From: Planctomycetota bacterium | GTDB lineage: Bacteria > Planctomycetota > Phycisphaerae > UBA1845 | Assembly (NCBI GenBank): GCA_024280855.1 | Contig: JAJRPG010000058.1 | Coordinates: 91,504 to 155,503, forward strand | Length of the DNA: 64,000 nucleotides | Reading direction: 5' to 3' | Part shown: piece after piece, positions 8,818 to 18,546 of the stretch | How the letters are laid out: every line of letters begins with the position of its first letter | Position numbering within the stretch: position 1 is the stretch's first letter | The notes under the pieces: generated by a model | The model's input: the letters and a program-made list of their open reading frames with translations, nothing else | The model's database searches: none | What the model was told of the DNA's origin: nothing | Made by a program: the position numbers and the translations under genes

Positions 8818-11800
8818 TTATCTCCAGGTAATTGCCTTAGGCCCTCGCAGTCCAGTGGCTGGTGGTGGCAGCTTGGGCGCTGGTCGAAGTTTGAATTTTT
8901 CATAGTTGTCAGTTTGAATACTCGTAAGTTCAATCGGTTGGCCATTAATAAATAGATGAGATACCACACTTCCAGTCTGAAGCGGTGAGTCGTTGATAAC
9001 GAAAAGGTCAGCCTTCTTGCCGACTTCGATCGAACCATATTGATTGTCTAGACCAAGAATTTTAGCTGCGCCGAGCGTGAGGCTATATATGGCGCGATCG
9101 GCAGATAGTCCGTGGGCTACCGCCATGCCTGCGGCTGCGCCTAAGTCGTAAGCGTTGCTGGCGCTAGACGAACCAAAACAATAGGCTACGCCTGCTTTGT
9201 CTAATATAGAAGCGCATCGATATACTGAATCCCAAGGCTCATATTCATTACTCGGATAACTAATCGGTGACGCAATGATGACAGGGATATTCTTTTCGGC
9301 TAGGTAGTCCGCAACTTTCCAGGCTTCTTTCGCGCCACTGAGAATGCATTTAAGCTTGTGCTTTTCAACAAAGGCGAGCGTGTCTACGATTTGCTTGTAG
9401 GTGTTTGCATTGAAAATGATAGGCTTTTGTTGCGTGAGGTAGGGGGCCATCGCTTCGAGGTTCAGGTCGAAATCGTAACCCGCACCAGATTTTTGGTCTG
9501 CAAGATGTTTGATCTTTGCATAATGTTTGGCTTTTTCCATGAACGCTGCCAATGTTTTTACGGATTTCTCATGGGCGGTTTTGATGGCTTTCTTTTTCTT
9601 TTTGTCTTTAGGAAGTTGAATGGGTAGCGATGGCACGCGCATGTGTAATGCGAATTTGTCATTGATGGTTAATTCTGGAAAGGTCCAGCCTTCCATGTGG
9701 ATAATCGCACTTTGGCCTGCAATGAGTTTCCCTTTTGGTGCGACGAGTGACATGGTGATGCCAGATGTTCGCGTAGTGCGAAGATGTACGCTATGCGGAT
9801 GGATGGCGCTTGCGGCTAATAAGTGTGCGTTGTAATCGCCGATTTCACGTTGATCGACGGTTCCACGAGCTGCGCCAATTTCAAAAAGACCAACGCCAGA
9901 AGCGGCGTCGATAAGTCCAGGGTATACATGGTGGCCCTTGGCGTCGATTACGCCTGCGCCTGGAGGAATAGCTATGTCTTTGCCGACGGCGTGAATCACA
10001 TCGTTAAGAATGACTACCGTAGCGTTTTCGATAGTTGGTCCACTGATGGTATGAACCGTGGCGTTGGTGATTGCGTACGCCCGATGCCTTGAGGATGGCA
10101 TCGTCATATCCAGTCGATTGGTTGCGACCATGCGATTGGCTGGTGCGGTGGCAGCCGGGTTTTCGTCTTGAAAATAAACTTCGCCATCAATGAGTGTCAT
10201 GATACATTTACTGAATGTGTTGAGCGGGTGTCCATTAAAAATGGCGATGTCTGCATCTTTGCCTACTTCTAAGCTTCCAACACGGTCTTCGATTTGTAGT
10301 TGCCGGGCTGGGTTAATCGTCACCAGGCTCAGTGTTTCGATTTCATTAAGTCCGCCCCAACGTATGGATTTCGCGGCTTCCTGCCCCATGAAGCGAATGG
10401 TGTTTGGTGAGTCTGAGTTGACGGAGCTTACGATGTTCGCATGTGTCAAGAACGCGGCATTGTGCGGGATGGCTTGATAGGCTTCGATTTTATAAGCCCA
10501 GTCGTTGGCGAAAGTTGAGATACCACATCCATGACGCAGGATTTCAGGTGCGATGCGATAGCCCTCAAGTACATGTTGTAAAGTGCCAATGCGAAATCCA
10601 TAGTCCTCAGCTATGTCTATGAGCCGTAGAATTTCTTCGCTACGATAGCAATGTGTGTGAACTGTCAAATCACCGGAAAGCACCCGTGATAAAGCTTCTA
10701 GCCGCAGGTCTCGCCGTGGCGCGACGATGTCCAGCCCTGCCCGTGCGTTTTCGGCGTGGGTATCCCAGGCCTTTTGGTATCGCTTGGCTGCTTCAAAAGC
10801 TAATCGCAGTGTCCCTTCGACGCCCATGCGCGAGTTGGGGAAACGCTTGCCCCAATTTTTATGGAAATTCGATTGGATCACATTTTCACCCAGCGCGAAT
10901 TTGATGGTTGGCGGAGCATCGTGCATGAGCATGTCGGTCGCTGATGCGCCGTACTTTGTTTTCATGATGATATTTTGGCCACCGATAGGATTTGATGACC
11001 CGTGCATGACATGGTGAGTGGTGGTCCCGCCTGCCACAGCCCGATAGAGACCGACATGGTCCGGGCGAATCACGTCAGCCAAGCGCACTTCCGCACTGAC
11101 CGATAGTGCCCCTTCGTTGACACTATCAACGCCTAAATGAGAATGGCAGTCCACAAAGCCGGGAATAACAAATCTTCCAGCAGCGTCGATGATCGCAAAG
11201 CCAGTGGGGGCTTCGAGGTCCGGGCCTATCGCTGCGATTTTTCCGTTACGAACGAGCAACGACGAATTTGTTAACGTCGCAGAGGTTACGGGTATGATGG
11301 TCGCATTAGTAATTATGACGTTGCCGTTTGTATGTAGCGTGGGCTTTCGTGAATCTTTGGTTTCTATTGGCCAACTTGCTTTGGGTAGCGTAGGTAACGC
11401 GAGCAAGTCAGAGATTGTGTCACGGTCATTCGGCGAATTCGATTCGTCTTTTTCTGCGGACAGGGCTGTAGACTTAGTGTCATCAGATGCTAATTTGTCG
11501 ACTGGGGCAGTTGTTGACGGCTTGGTAGGGAGATATTTCTTGCCATCAATGAATAACATTTTAACTTTAGCCGACTTGTTTTCTAGCGCATCGCTCAGCA
11601 GCGTGATGTTGGCTAACTGTCCAGACTTGATGGTTCCCATTTGTCGATGAAAACCCAGGATATTCGCGGGCATCGACGTCAAGGCCGCCACGGCGACATC
11701 GGTCGGCAGGCCTCGTTCGATCACCTTTCGTAACGCTTTGAAAAGGTCCGCCGGCTTTTTCAAGTCACCAGTACGCAACCCAAAGGACACGCCAGCTTTG

Positions 11801-12897
11801 TCCAGTAGAATCATATTCATCACCTGTTCTTCCCACAGACTGCGACGGTGCTGGCGAAGTTCAAGAGGTTCGTATTCGCGTTTATTGGGCTTTGTTTTGG
11901 CCGAAGTGTCAGCCTTGGTCTTTTTCCCGAACTCTGGCTCTTCGTCGAATTTTAAGCTGACGACAACGCCGATATGTTTGTCTTTAAGGAGCTTGGCTAC
12001 TTTCCACGCTTCTCGGCCTCCAGAAATAATGAGGCGCAGATTAAATTCTTCGGTCAGCGCGATAGCCCGTCTGATTTCACGTTCAGTATTAGCCTCAAAT
12101 ATAACAGGCAATTTGCGTGATAGCACGGGTTGCAGCGCATCGAGCGCCGCATCTTCTGGAACCCGGTCCGAAGTATTGGGATGTCGCGCGTGATATTTTG
12201 TCAGTTTCGCGTGTCGCTGTGCGTCGAGCATGACTTGCCGAAATTGTGCGAACATGCCAAGCAGCGTTCGTGGATATTGGCCATCTTCTCCACTGATAAA
12301 TGAGGCGTGCATGCCCACCGCGGGAGAAATGACCGAACGTCGTCGCGGCAGGTCGCCCAATGCGGTGAAGCTGCTGTGGCCTTTGAGAAAGCCATCACGC
12401 GGTACAATGTGGGCGTTGGTAAAGCCTGCCAGGCGGTGTGCGGTTACGTCTTCGGGCTTGGGTTCATAAAGTTTGTAGGCTACGATTTCCGACCTAATGC
12501 CACGACGGTTCGCTAACCTGGTTGAAACTGTAGGCATTTGCGCCTGGTCTGGATTCTCATCTTCAATGAGCAGACGTTGGGCTTCTGTACGTTTGAGTTC
12601 CGCGATTCCCAAGTAGGAGCCGGCATCGATAAATCCTGGATAGGCGACGAGTCCATCCGCATCAATAATCATGGTATTAGGCGGGAGAGGAAGTTTGATA
12701 CCGACGGCTTGAATACGTCCATTTTCTATGAGAATCGTTCCGTTTTCAATCGTTTCTCCGGTTCCCGTGACGATTTTTGCCCCTTGTATAGCTATGGGAG
12801 TTTTGAACTCGGCCCTGGATGGCAAGGCCGTACAGCATAAAAAGGTCATAGTAGCTGCAAGAAACAGGAGCGGTCGGTGTCGCGAAACGTTGTTCAT
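8818..12897 (-). CDS. Exported triple amidohydrolase-like fusion protein
   Basis: ATG 12897 gives 1359 residues with a signal peptide (RPLLFLAATMTFLCCTALPSRA); the longer frame from TTG 12960 adds 21 residues before that signal and is less likely. Three amidohydrolase-like units follow in order. The first (about residues 30-455) has the composite beta start and ends in GTIKSGQLANITLL, but its metal loop reads GFIDAGSYLG with no HxH. The second (about 540-940) is intact: GFVDCHSHLG, later histidines in HTHCYRSEE and LQHVLEG, an aspartate in NSDSPN, and the closing VGSLEVGKDADIAIF. The third (about 965-1320) has GLIDAASGVG in place of HxH but keeps YGSIEVGKKADLFVI. Probably a periplasmic metal-dependent hydrolase or peptidase; substrate unknown. 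Confidence 0.85.
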   Translation of the reverse strand: MNNVSRHRPLLFLAATMTFLCCTALPSRAEFKTPIAIQGAKIVTGTGETIENGTILIENGRIQAVGIKLPLPPNTMIIDADGLVAYPGFIDAGSYLGIAELKRTEAQRLLIEDENPDQAQMPTVSTRLANRRGIRSEIVAYKLYEPKPEDVTAHRLAGFTNAHIVPRDGFLKGHSSFTALGDLPRRRSVISPAVGMHASFISGEDGQYPRTLLGMFAQFRQVMLDAQRHAKLTKYHARHPNTSDRVPEDAALDALQPVLSRKLPVIFEANTEREIRRAIALTEEFNLRLIISGGREAWKVAKLLKDKHIGVVVSLKFDEEPEFGKKTKADTSAKTKPNKREYEPLELRQHRRSLWEEQVMNMILLDKAGVSFGLRTGDLKKPADLFKALRKVIERGLPTDVAVAALTSMPANILGFHRQMGTIKSGQLANITLLSDALENKSAKVKMLFIDGKKYLPTKPSTTAPVDKLASDDTKSTALSAEKDESNSPNDRDTISDLLALPTLPKASWPIETKDSRKPTLHTNGNVIITNATIIPVTSATLTNSSLLVRNGKIAAIGPDLEAPTGFAIIDAAGRFVIPGFVDCHSHLGVDSVNEGALSVSAEVRLADVIRPDHVGLYRAVAGGTTTHHVMHGSSNPIGGQNIIMKTKYGASATDMLMHDAPPTIKFALGENVIQSNFHKNWGKRFPNSRMGVEGTLRLAFEAAKRYQKAWDTHAENARAGLDIVAPRRDLRLEALSRVLSGDLTVHTHCYRSEEILRLIDIAEDYGFRIGTLQHVLEGYRIAPEILRHGCGISTFANDWAYKIEAYQAIPHNAAFLTHANIVSSVNSDSPNTIRFMGQEAAKSIRWGGLNEIETLSLVTINPARQLQIEDRVGSLEVGKDADIAIFNGHPLNTFSKCIMTLIDGEVYFQDENPAATAPANRMVATNRLDMTMPSSRHRAYAITNATVHTISGPTIENATVVILNDVIHAVGKDIAIPPGAGVIDAKGHHVYPGLIDAASGVGLFEIGAARGTVDQREIGDYNAHLLAASAIHPHSVHLRTTRTSGITMSLVAPKGKLIAGQSAIIHMEGWTFPELTINDKFALHMRVPSLPIQLPKDKKKKKAIKTAHEKSVKTLAAFMEKAKHYAKIKHLADQKSGAGYDFDLNLEAMAPYLTQQKPIIFNANTYKQIVDTLAFVEKHKLKCILSGAKEAWKVADYLAEKNIPVIIASPISYPSNEYEPWDSVYRCASILDKAGVAYCFGSSSASNAYDLGAAAGMAVAHGLSADRAIYSLTLGAAKILGLDNQYGSIEVGKKADLFVINDSPLQTGSVVSHLFINGQPIELTSIQTDNYEKFKLRPAPKLPPPATGLRGPKAITWR

Positions 12898-13084
12898 AAG
12901 TTTAGATCCCAATCGTGAGTTCAAAATACGGGGGAGGGGCCGAGCCGTGTTGGGCCTCAATAAAGATTACAGTCTACTAAAACTTGCCCGGCGATAGTCC
13001 GCTAAGTGTAGCGATTCCCCGTGACGGTGTCGATACTGCTCTGATTGGTTTGGCGAAGCGTGAAATTGTTGTATCATAGCCAAC

Positions 13085-14713
13085 ATGCCTATTATTGTGA
13101 GAAATCTTACGTTGCCCCTCGATGAATCGGAGGAGGCATTACCATCAATAGCCGCTAAGCGGATGCGCATCGAGCCAAAAAACATTCGCCATTGGGCGGT
13201 GGTCAAACGGGCTATCGATGCACGTCGGGGTCAAGTTGAGTTCGTCTATCAGATAGAAGTCGCATTAGAAGGTGGCGGGGACGCAGAGCGGAAGTGTATG
13301 CGTAAATTGCGCAAGCAGGATGTCGCTTGGCTTGAGTCCGCAAAGAGTCCGCCGATTGTCTATGGAAATGAGTCGCTACCCGAAAGGCCCGTCGTGATAG
13401 GGTTCGGGCCGGCGGGTATGTTCGCCGCATTGAGATTGGCCGAGCATGGCTATCGTCCAATCGTTCTGGAACGAGGCCGCGAAGTGCGTCGTCGCCATAG
13501 CGATGTGATGGTCAGTTATTACAAAGATCGTCAATTTGATCCCACCTCGAATTTGCTATTTGGTGAAGGCGGAGCTGGAACCTATAGCGACGGCAAGCTA
13601 TATACGCGGCGTAACGATAAGTTGTGTACTACCGTGCTGGAGAAACTATTTCAATTTGGCGCTGATCCAGATATTTTAGTCAATACTAGGCCTCATATCG
13701 GTTCTGACAAGTTGCCCACGATTTGCACCCAGCTTCGTAAAGGTATGGAGTCGCTGGGGGGAGAAATACGTTTTGAACAGCAGGTGACGGACTTTATTGT
13801 CAATGACAAGGCGCTGGCATCTATCGATGTGCAAGACGGTCAGGCTAATGCCTCCAAGAAAATGCGCGTTGGCCCCGTGATCCTGGCTATTGGTCATTCT
13901 GCGCGCGATACGATCATCATGCTATCGACGCGCGGTGTGAAGATTGAAACCAAGCCTTTTCAAATTGGCGTACGCATTGAACATCCCCAGGCGATGGTTG
14001 ACCAGTGGCAATTCGGCGCAGCTGCGGGGCATCAACGTCTTGGCGCAGCTGAATATCATTTAGTGGCCAAGGAAGCCGCCAGTGAACATGGCGACATGTT
14101 TAGTTTTTGTATGTGTCCAGGCGGTATCATTCTACCATCAAACGAAGCGCCGGGACTGATAGCTACCAATGGGGCATCCCGCGCACAACGGTCGAGTTTG
14201 TTCGCTAACGCAGGCTTGGTCATTACGTTAGACCCGGCCAAGATGGGCCTGGGGCCATTGGAGGCGCTGGCTTATCAAAGGAGTTGGGAAGAAAAAGCGT
14301 TTAAGTTAACAGGCTCTTCTTATCGAGTGCCAGTACAGAGAGCTGCGGATTTTCTCGATAGGCGAGACTCGCAAGGCGATTTGGAAACTACTTTCCCGCT
14401 CGGTGGCGCGTGGGCTGACATCCGTGCCACGTTGCCGACAGCTGTGAGCGAGGCGCTTGAAAAAGCGTTGCCCAATCTGGAAAAGAAAATGCCCGGATTC
14501 GCAGGTTCAGATTCCTTAATCACCGCGCCTGAAACAAGAGCGAGTACGCCGATACGCATCCCGCGAGACTCCCAAACCCGCGAAGCGATTGAAACGGCTG
14601 GCTTATATCCTGTTGGAGAAGGGGCGGGGTATGCAGGGGGCATTATCAGTGCTGCTGTGGACGGTATTCGCTCTGCTGACCAAATCATGGCCCGGTACGC
14701 AAAGCCAAGATAA
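13085..14713 (+). CDS. FAD-dependent dehydrogenase of the COG2509 family
   Basis: A 542-residue protein of the usual family length. An N-terminal substrate or RNA-like domain (1-95, rich in Arg/Lys) is followed by the dinucleotide-binding motif VVIGFGPAGMFAAL near residue 103 and GEGGAGTYSDGKLYTR near 160. The closing motif LYPVGEGAGYAGGIISAA, typical of the FAD site, is near 510. It is a cytoplasmic flavoprotein of unknown substrate, distantly related to BaiN/HI0933-like proteins. ATG 13085 gives the standard N-terminus. It faces away from the amidohydrolase gene and is followed 52 bp later by the serine acetyltransferase gene, which may share its transcript. Confidence 0.85.
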   Translation: MPIIVRNLTLPLDESEEALPSIAAKRMRIEPKNIRHWAVVKRAIDARRGQVEFVYQIEVALEGGGDAERKCMRKLRKQDVAWLESAKSPPIVYGNESLPERPVVIGFGPAGMFAALRLAEHGYRPIVLERGREVRRRHSDVMVSYYKDRQFDPTSNLLFGEGGAGTYSDGKLYTRRNDKLCTTVLEKLFQFGADPDILVNTRPHIGSDKLPTICTQLRKGMESLGGEIRFEQQVTDFIVNDKALASIDVQDGQANASKKMRVGPVILAIGHSARDTIIMLSTRGVKIETKPFQIGVRIEHPQAMVDQWQFGAAAGHQRLGAAEYHLVAKEAASEHGDMFSFCMCPGGIILPSNEAPGLIATNGASRAQRSSLFANAGLVITLDPAKMGLGPLEALAYQRSWEEKAFKLTGSSYRVPVQRAADFLDRRDSQGDLETTFPLGGAWADIRATLPTAVSEALEKALPNLEKKMPGFAGSDSLITAPETRASTPIRIPRDSQTREAIETAGLYPVGEGAGYAGGIISAAVDGIRSADQIMARYAKPR

Positions 14714-14765
14714 TCGCGTAACATGTCGATGATTTAATGAGAGACTTAGCCGGTGCGATTGGCTG

Positions 14766-15815
14766 ATGGCACAGTGTTTTTCATTACGCTGGGCCGAAAA
14801 ACGTCAGAATGGATTTGCTTGCAATATGCCCGAAGATTTTGTCATTGGCGCGAAGCTGACTGAGCTTGTTGATCGCATGGTCAAAAGTTACGAAGCTGAG
14901 CCTCGCACGCAGCACATCGACAAGCTTTTTTTACCATCACATGGCAGCATCGTGCAGCTATGCCGAGACATGCTTGAGCTTGTGTTTCCCGGTTTTATCG
15001 GTAGGCAGCATCTCACCAAGCATAACGTCGCTTTTCATGTAGGTGATTTATTGCCGCGTATTGGCGAGTCACTTTTTCGGCAGATATATCTTTGCCTCTG
15101 CTATGTAGACGAACATGAGCATGGTGCAAAACGAAACGAGCCCATTTGCAAAGGCAAGGCCCGCTCGGTCACGTTGGATTATCTTCAGCAGATACCAGCC
15201 ATTAGAGATATGCTCGCTGGTGATGTGCAAGCCGCGTTTGATGGCGACCCTGCGGCGTTAAATCTTCACGAAGTAATCCTGGCCTATCCAGGTATCTTAG
15301 CCATTAGCATTCAGCGGCTCGCTCACGCACTGTATCAGCTAGATGTACCGATTATGCCGCGTATTATGTCAGAGTGGGTACACAATAAGACCGGCATTGA
15401 TATTCACCCCGGCGCGCGAATTGGGGAAAATTTCTTTATCGATCATGGTACGGGTGTGGTCATTGGCGAGACGACAGAAATTGGTGACAACGTCAAAGTG
15501 TATCAAGGCGTGACGTTGGGGGCATTGTCGTTTCCGAAAGACGAGCGAGGCCGAGTTATTCGTGAAGCCAAGCGACATCCCACCGTCTGCGATCATGTCA
15601 CTATCTACGCCAACGCCATCATCCTCGGCGGGGATACGGTGATTGGCGAAAAATCTGTCATAGGCGGATCGGTGTTCGTAACATCCAGCGTGCCACCAAA
15701 TTCTACTGTAACGATCAAGCCACCAGAGCTTCGCTTAAAGCAACGAGGCGCGTCCGCGCCGCCCGATCCTGCGCCGGAAACTTCTTCTGATAGTATGCCA
15801 GACTATATGATCTAA
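14766..15815 (+). CDS. cysE: Serine O-acetyltransferase (CysE/EpsC type)
   Basis: It transfers acetyl from acetyl-CoA to L-serine, the first step of cysteine synthesis. The C-terminal half is a left-handed beta-helix hexapeptide domain with the catalytic segment DIHPGARIGENFFIDHGTG, then VIGETTEIGDNVKVYQGVTLGA. The N-terminal helical domain is long (about 180 residues), as in the EpsC/SATase subgroup. An in-frame ATG at 14826 would remove 20 residues; neither start has a clear ribosome binding site. The C-terminus runs about 30 residues past the last hexapeptide as a proline-rich tail. The next gene is convergent with a 38-bp gap. Confidence 0.9.
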   Translation: MAQCFSLRWAEKRQNGFACNMPEDFVIGAKLTELVDRMVKSYEAEPRTQHIDKLFLPSHGSIVQLCRDMLELVFPGFIGRQHLTKHNVAFHVGDLLPRIGESLFRQIYLCLCYVDEHEHGAKRNEPICKGKARSVTLDYLQQIPAIRDMLAGDVQAAFDGDPAALNLHEVILAYPGILAISIQRLAHALYQLDVPIMPRIMSEWVHNKTGIDIHPGARIGENFFIDHGTGVVIGETTEIGDNVKVYQGVTLGALSFPKDERGRVIREAKRHPTVCDHVTIYANAIILGGDTVIGEKSVIGGSVFVTSSVPPNSTVTIKPPELRLKQRGASAPPDPAPETSSDSMPDYMI

Positions 15816-15853
15816 AATAGCATAATCCGCCGCGCACGCCCGGAATATATCGC

Positions 15854-17173
15854 TTACGAAACCGTCGAAAGCGCCTCATCGAAAACTTTAAGCCCGACAT
15901 CAAGCTGCGTATCGTTGATACAAAGCGGTGGGCAGAAGCGAATACTCGTCTCGCCGCAACCAAGTAATACCAGCCCACGAGCAAACGCGGCATTAAGAAT
16001 GCGCTCTCTAATTTCTGCGCTAGGCTTGCCGGATTTCGTTACCACATCAACCGCGCCCATCAGGCCAAATCCTCTGATATTACTGATGATTTTACGCTTA
16101 TTGGCGATTTCATTAAGGCTGGCGTTCATGCGCACGCCAAGCTTAGCCGCGTTTTCCATCAAGCCATTTTCAATCAGTTCCAGCGTAGCGTTAGCCGAGG
16201 CGCACGCGACAGGATTTCCGCCGTACGTGCTACCCTGAGCGCCCGGAGGCCAGTCCATGACTTCTTCTTTAGCAATAATGGCACCGATTGGCATACCGCT
16301 AGCGATACCCTTAGCCATAAGCACGATATCTGGAATGACATTAAAATGTTCAAACGCGAACCATTTTCCCGTTCGGCCTGAACCAGATTGAATCTCGTCA
16401 CAAACCAACAAAATACCATGCTTGTCGCATAGCGCACGAAGCTTGGGAAGAAACTGCGCGTCAGGAATAATGTAGCCACCCTCGCCCTGGTATGCTTCGA
16501 CAAAAATAGCGGCTACTTCGTCAGGCTGCATTTTGTATTTGAATAATTGATTATCGATCGCTTCAACATCGCCGTAAGGCACATGCTCGATCATCGGTAC
16601 TAGTGGGCCGACGTATTCTTTTTGCCTGGCTTTGGAACAAGTAAGCGACAACGCCCCCATCGTGCGGCCATGGAACGCGCCATGGAATCCGATGATGTAC
16701 TTACGCTTTGTGTGATGTCGCACGAGTTTGATCGCACTTTCCACCGCTTCCGCGCCGCTGTTGGTTAGAAAAATTCGCTTATTGCCTTTGCCCGGAACGA
16801 TCTTATTGAGTCGTTCCATCAACTCGATCATAGGCTCATAGTAAAAATCGCTACCGCAAATATGAATGAGTGTGTTGGCTTGCTTTGTAATGGCTTCGAC
16901 AACTTTGGGATGACAATGGCCCGTCGAGCAAACCGCGATACCGGCTGCAAAGTCAAGGAATCGGTTGCCGTCAACATCTTCCACGACCGACCCGCTCGCA
17001 CGTTTTACAACAAGTGGGTAATCTCGCGTATTAGACGGTGAGCAGTGGCGATGGTCTCGTTCGATCATCGACTTGGCAATAGGGCCTGGAATTTCCGTAG
17101 TAATTTCTGGCGCTGGTCCGATCCATCCTTCGCCGCTGTTTTCATTAGACTCGTTTTGTTGAATGCCTAGCAC
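15854..17173 (-). CDS. Class-III PLP aminotransferase (acetylornithine/4-aminobutyrate type)
   Basis: A 439-residue protein with the fold-type I PLP layout: SGAEAVESAIK for phosphate binding, a HGAFHGRTMGALS segment, EAYQGEGGY, the cofactor aspartate in LLVCDEIQSG, and the PLP-binding lysine in LMAKGIASGMP. It resembles the acetylornithine-family aminotransferases found in archaea and planctomycetes, which have mixed activity on 4-aminobutyrate, ornithine or lysine. No GABA or arginine genes lie beside it, so the substrate is left open. It lies downstream of thyX on the same strand, but 343 bp with several dyads separate them, so it probably has its own promoter. Confidence 0.85.
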   Translation of the reverse strand: MLGIQQNESNENSGEGWIGPAPEITTEIPGPIAKSMIERDHRHCSPSNTRDYPLVVKRASGSVVEDVDGNRFLDFAAGIAVCSTGHCHPKVVEAITKQANTLIHICGSDFYYEPMIELMERLNKIVPGKGNKRIFLTNSGAEAVESAIKLVRHHTKRKYIIGFHGAFHGRTMGALSLTCSKARQKEYVGPLVPMIEHVPYGDVEAIDNQLFKYKMQPDEVAAIFVEAYQGEGGYIIPDAQFLPKLRALCDKHGILLVCDEIQSGSGRTGKWFAFEHFNVIPDIVLMAKGIASGMPIGAIIAKEEVMDWPPGAQGSTYGGNPVACASANATLELIENGLMENAAKLGVRMNASLNEIANKRKIISNIRGFGLMGAVDVVTKSGKPSAEIRERILNAAFARGLVLLGCGETSIRFCPPLCINDTQLDVGLKVFDEALSTVS

Positions 17174-17516
17174 CTGTCACCTCCGTTATCGACTGCGCAT
17201 CCACGTTTCATTCTGGATGCATGAATGTCATGAGTTATGATGTAATCTTGATCGGCCTGACGTTCATGCACGATCGAATCTAGCAGCGAGGATTATTATC
17301 GTTATCCCAAATGATGCAAGTGCTTAATGCCCCCAATGACAACGTCTGAGCGTCATCGCCCTGCATCTAGATGAGATAGTGGCTTTAACGCCGTTAAACG
17401 CAGTTCTATCCGCAGGTGCCCCATTCTTCGAGTACTCTCGAAGGGTGGGGGAAGGATTCTTGCGATAAAATTGTATGGTATCTTCGCAGTCCGGGAATTA
17501 TTCTGCTGATCGAAAA
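17174..17516. other. Intergenic region rich in dyad-symmetric sequences
   Basis: A 343-bp gap between thyX and the aminotransferase gene, both leftward. It holds several inverted repeats: GCATCC/GGATGC (17197-17202 and 17215-17220), GCATGAATGTCA at 17219-17230 with its near-complement at 17258-17269, the palindrome CATCTAGATG (17364-17373), TTTAACG-C-CGTTAAA (17384-17398), and a strong hairpin at 17419-17450 listed separately. The first three are close enough to the aminotransferase start to be operators. No coding frame is credible here. Confidence 0.5.
17419..17450. repeat. Strong 14-bp-stem hairpin, REP-like
   Basis: CCCCA and CTTCGAG on the left pair with CTCGAAG and TGGGG on the right. 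Two T:G wobble pairs sit between the blocks and a TACT tetraloop closes the stem. No T-tract follows on either strand, so it is not a classical intrinsic terminator, although it lies just after the thyX stop. It looks like a dispersed palindromic element or an mRNA-stabilising 3' hairpin. Confidence 0.6.
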
Positions 17517-18293
17517 TTACACTTTTCCATACGCCGTCTTCGCAGCTGTCGTGCCATCTGGAAGATCAACCAATTCGTAATCCCCGAAGATGTTAGGCGC
17601 TTCTTTTTGGAGAATGTCTAAAAACTGAGCCGCTACCAAGCGAATCTCAGTCTCAGCGTGTTCGTTGCAGCGTAGTTCAATAAAATGACGCAGCGCTCGG
17701 GCATTAGCAGTAACGAATATTTTAGTTTCCGTCGCATTAGGAAGCACCGACCGCGCCGCTTGTCTAGCCATTTTCCGCCGCAGTGTGCCCTGTTCAATAT
17801 GAGCAAACTTTTCTTTCAGTCCATTGACCAGTTCGATATAAGAAGCCTGGGCCTGGGTGACAGCCTTCTCCCATATGGCGTGCAACTTTTCGTCGTCGCC
17901 AATGCAATCCGGTTCAACAAAGTCTGCTACGCTTTCATCGACGTATCTCTGTGATAGTTGCGAATAGCCAAAGCCCGCGCGATGTCGCACAAGCTCATGC
18001 GTGAACGAGCGAGACACGCCTGTGATGATGAAATTCCAAACCCCATGCTCTAACACACTACCATGGCCAACCTCTTTAATGTGTCCCAAGTAAGCCGAGT
18101 TGCCGCCTGGTCGAGGCTTCTTAAAACTCATATAACACAATCGCCCAGCCACTTCGGGGAGCGCCTCGGCTGCAACTTTCGTGTCAGTCGTCCAATCAGC
18201 TACATTATGGTCAGCTAAGAACTCGTTAATCTGTGACTGGTGTAACTCTTGACGACCAACCAAATATACTTTGGGGCGACGAATAACCTTCAT
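17517..18293 (-). CDS. thyX: FAD-dependent thymidylate synthase ThyX
   Basis: It makes dTMP from dUMP using methylene-tetrahydrofolate and FAD. The diagnostic ThyX motif RHRxxxxSxxSxR is present as RHRAGFGYSQLSQR near residue 99. The protein is 258 residues, normal for the family. ATG 18293 is preceded by AAGGAG about ten bases upstream, which supports this start. No thyA is seen in the window. It is followed on the same strand by the dyad-rich gap and the aminotransferase gene. Confidence 0.95.
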   Translation of the reverse strand: MKVIRRPKVYLVGRQELHQSQINEFLADHNVADWTTDTKVAAEALPEVAGRLCYMSFKKPRPGGNSAYLGHIKEVGHGSVLEHGVWNFIITGVSRSFTHELVRHRAGFGYSQLSQRYVDESVADFVEPDCIGDDEKLHAIWEKAVTQAQASYIELVNGLKEKFAHIEQGTLRRKMARQAARSVLPNATETKIFVTANARALRHFIELRCNEHAETEIRLVAAQFLDILQKEAPNIFGDYELVDLPDGTTAAKTAYGKV

Positions 18294-18546
18294 CTCTGCT
18301 TAACTCCTTACGGATAATACGCTCGCGACCCACGCCGCCATCATTAGATCAAAGTAGAGTCTACCAACTCTAGCCGCAGTGACTATGCGTATCCAATGAT
18401 TACACAGGCTGTGATTTTGACTACCTCGTATACTGGCTCAGTTTGCTTGCTTCTGCCTGCTTGGATACACTCGTACCTGAATTTATGCACAGGCAGAGGG
18501 GGTGACGGGCTTTCTTGGCTGTGGTATGTGACCAGGCGATTATCGC

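Noticed and set aside
11189-11650. 153-codon plus-strand ORF inside the amidohydrolase fusion
   Set aside because: Shadow frame opposite strong amidohydrolase coding; no motif.
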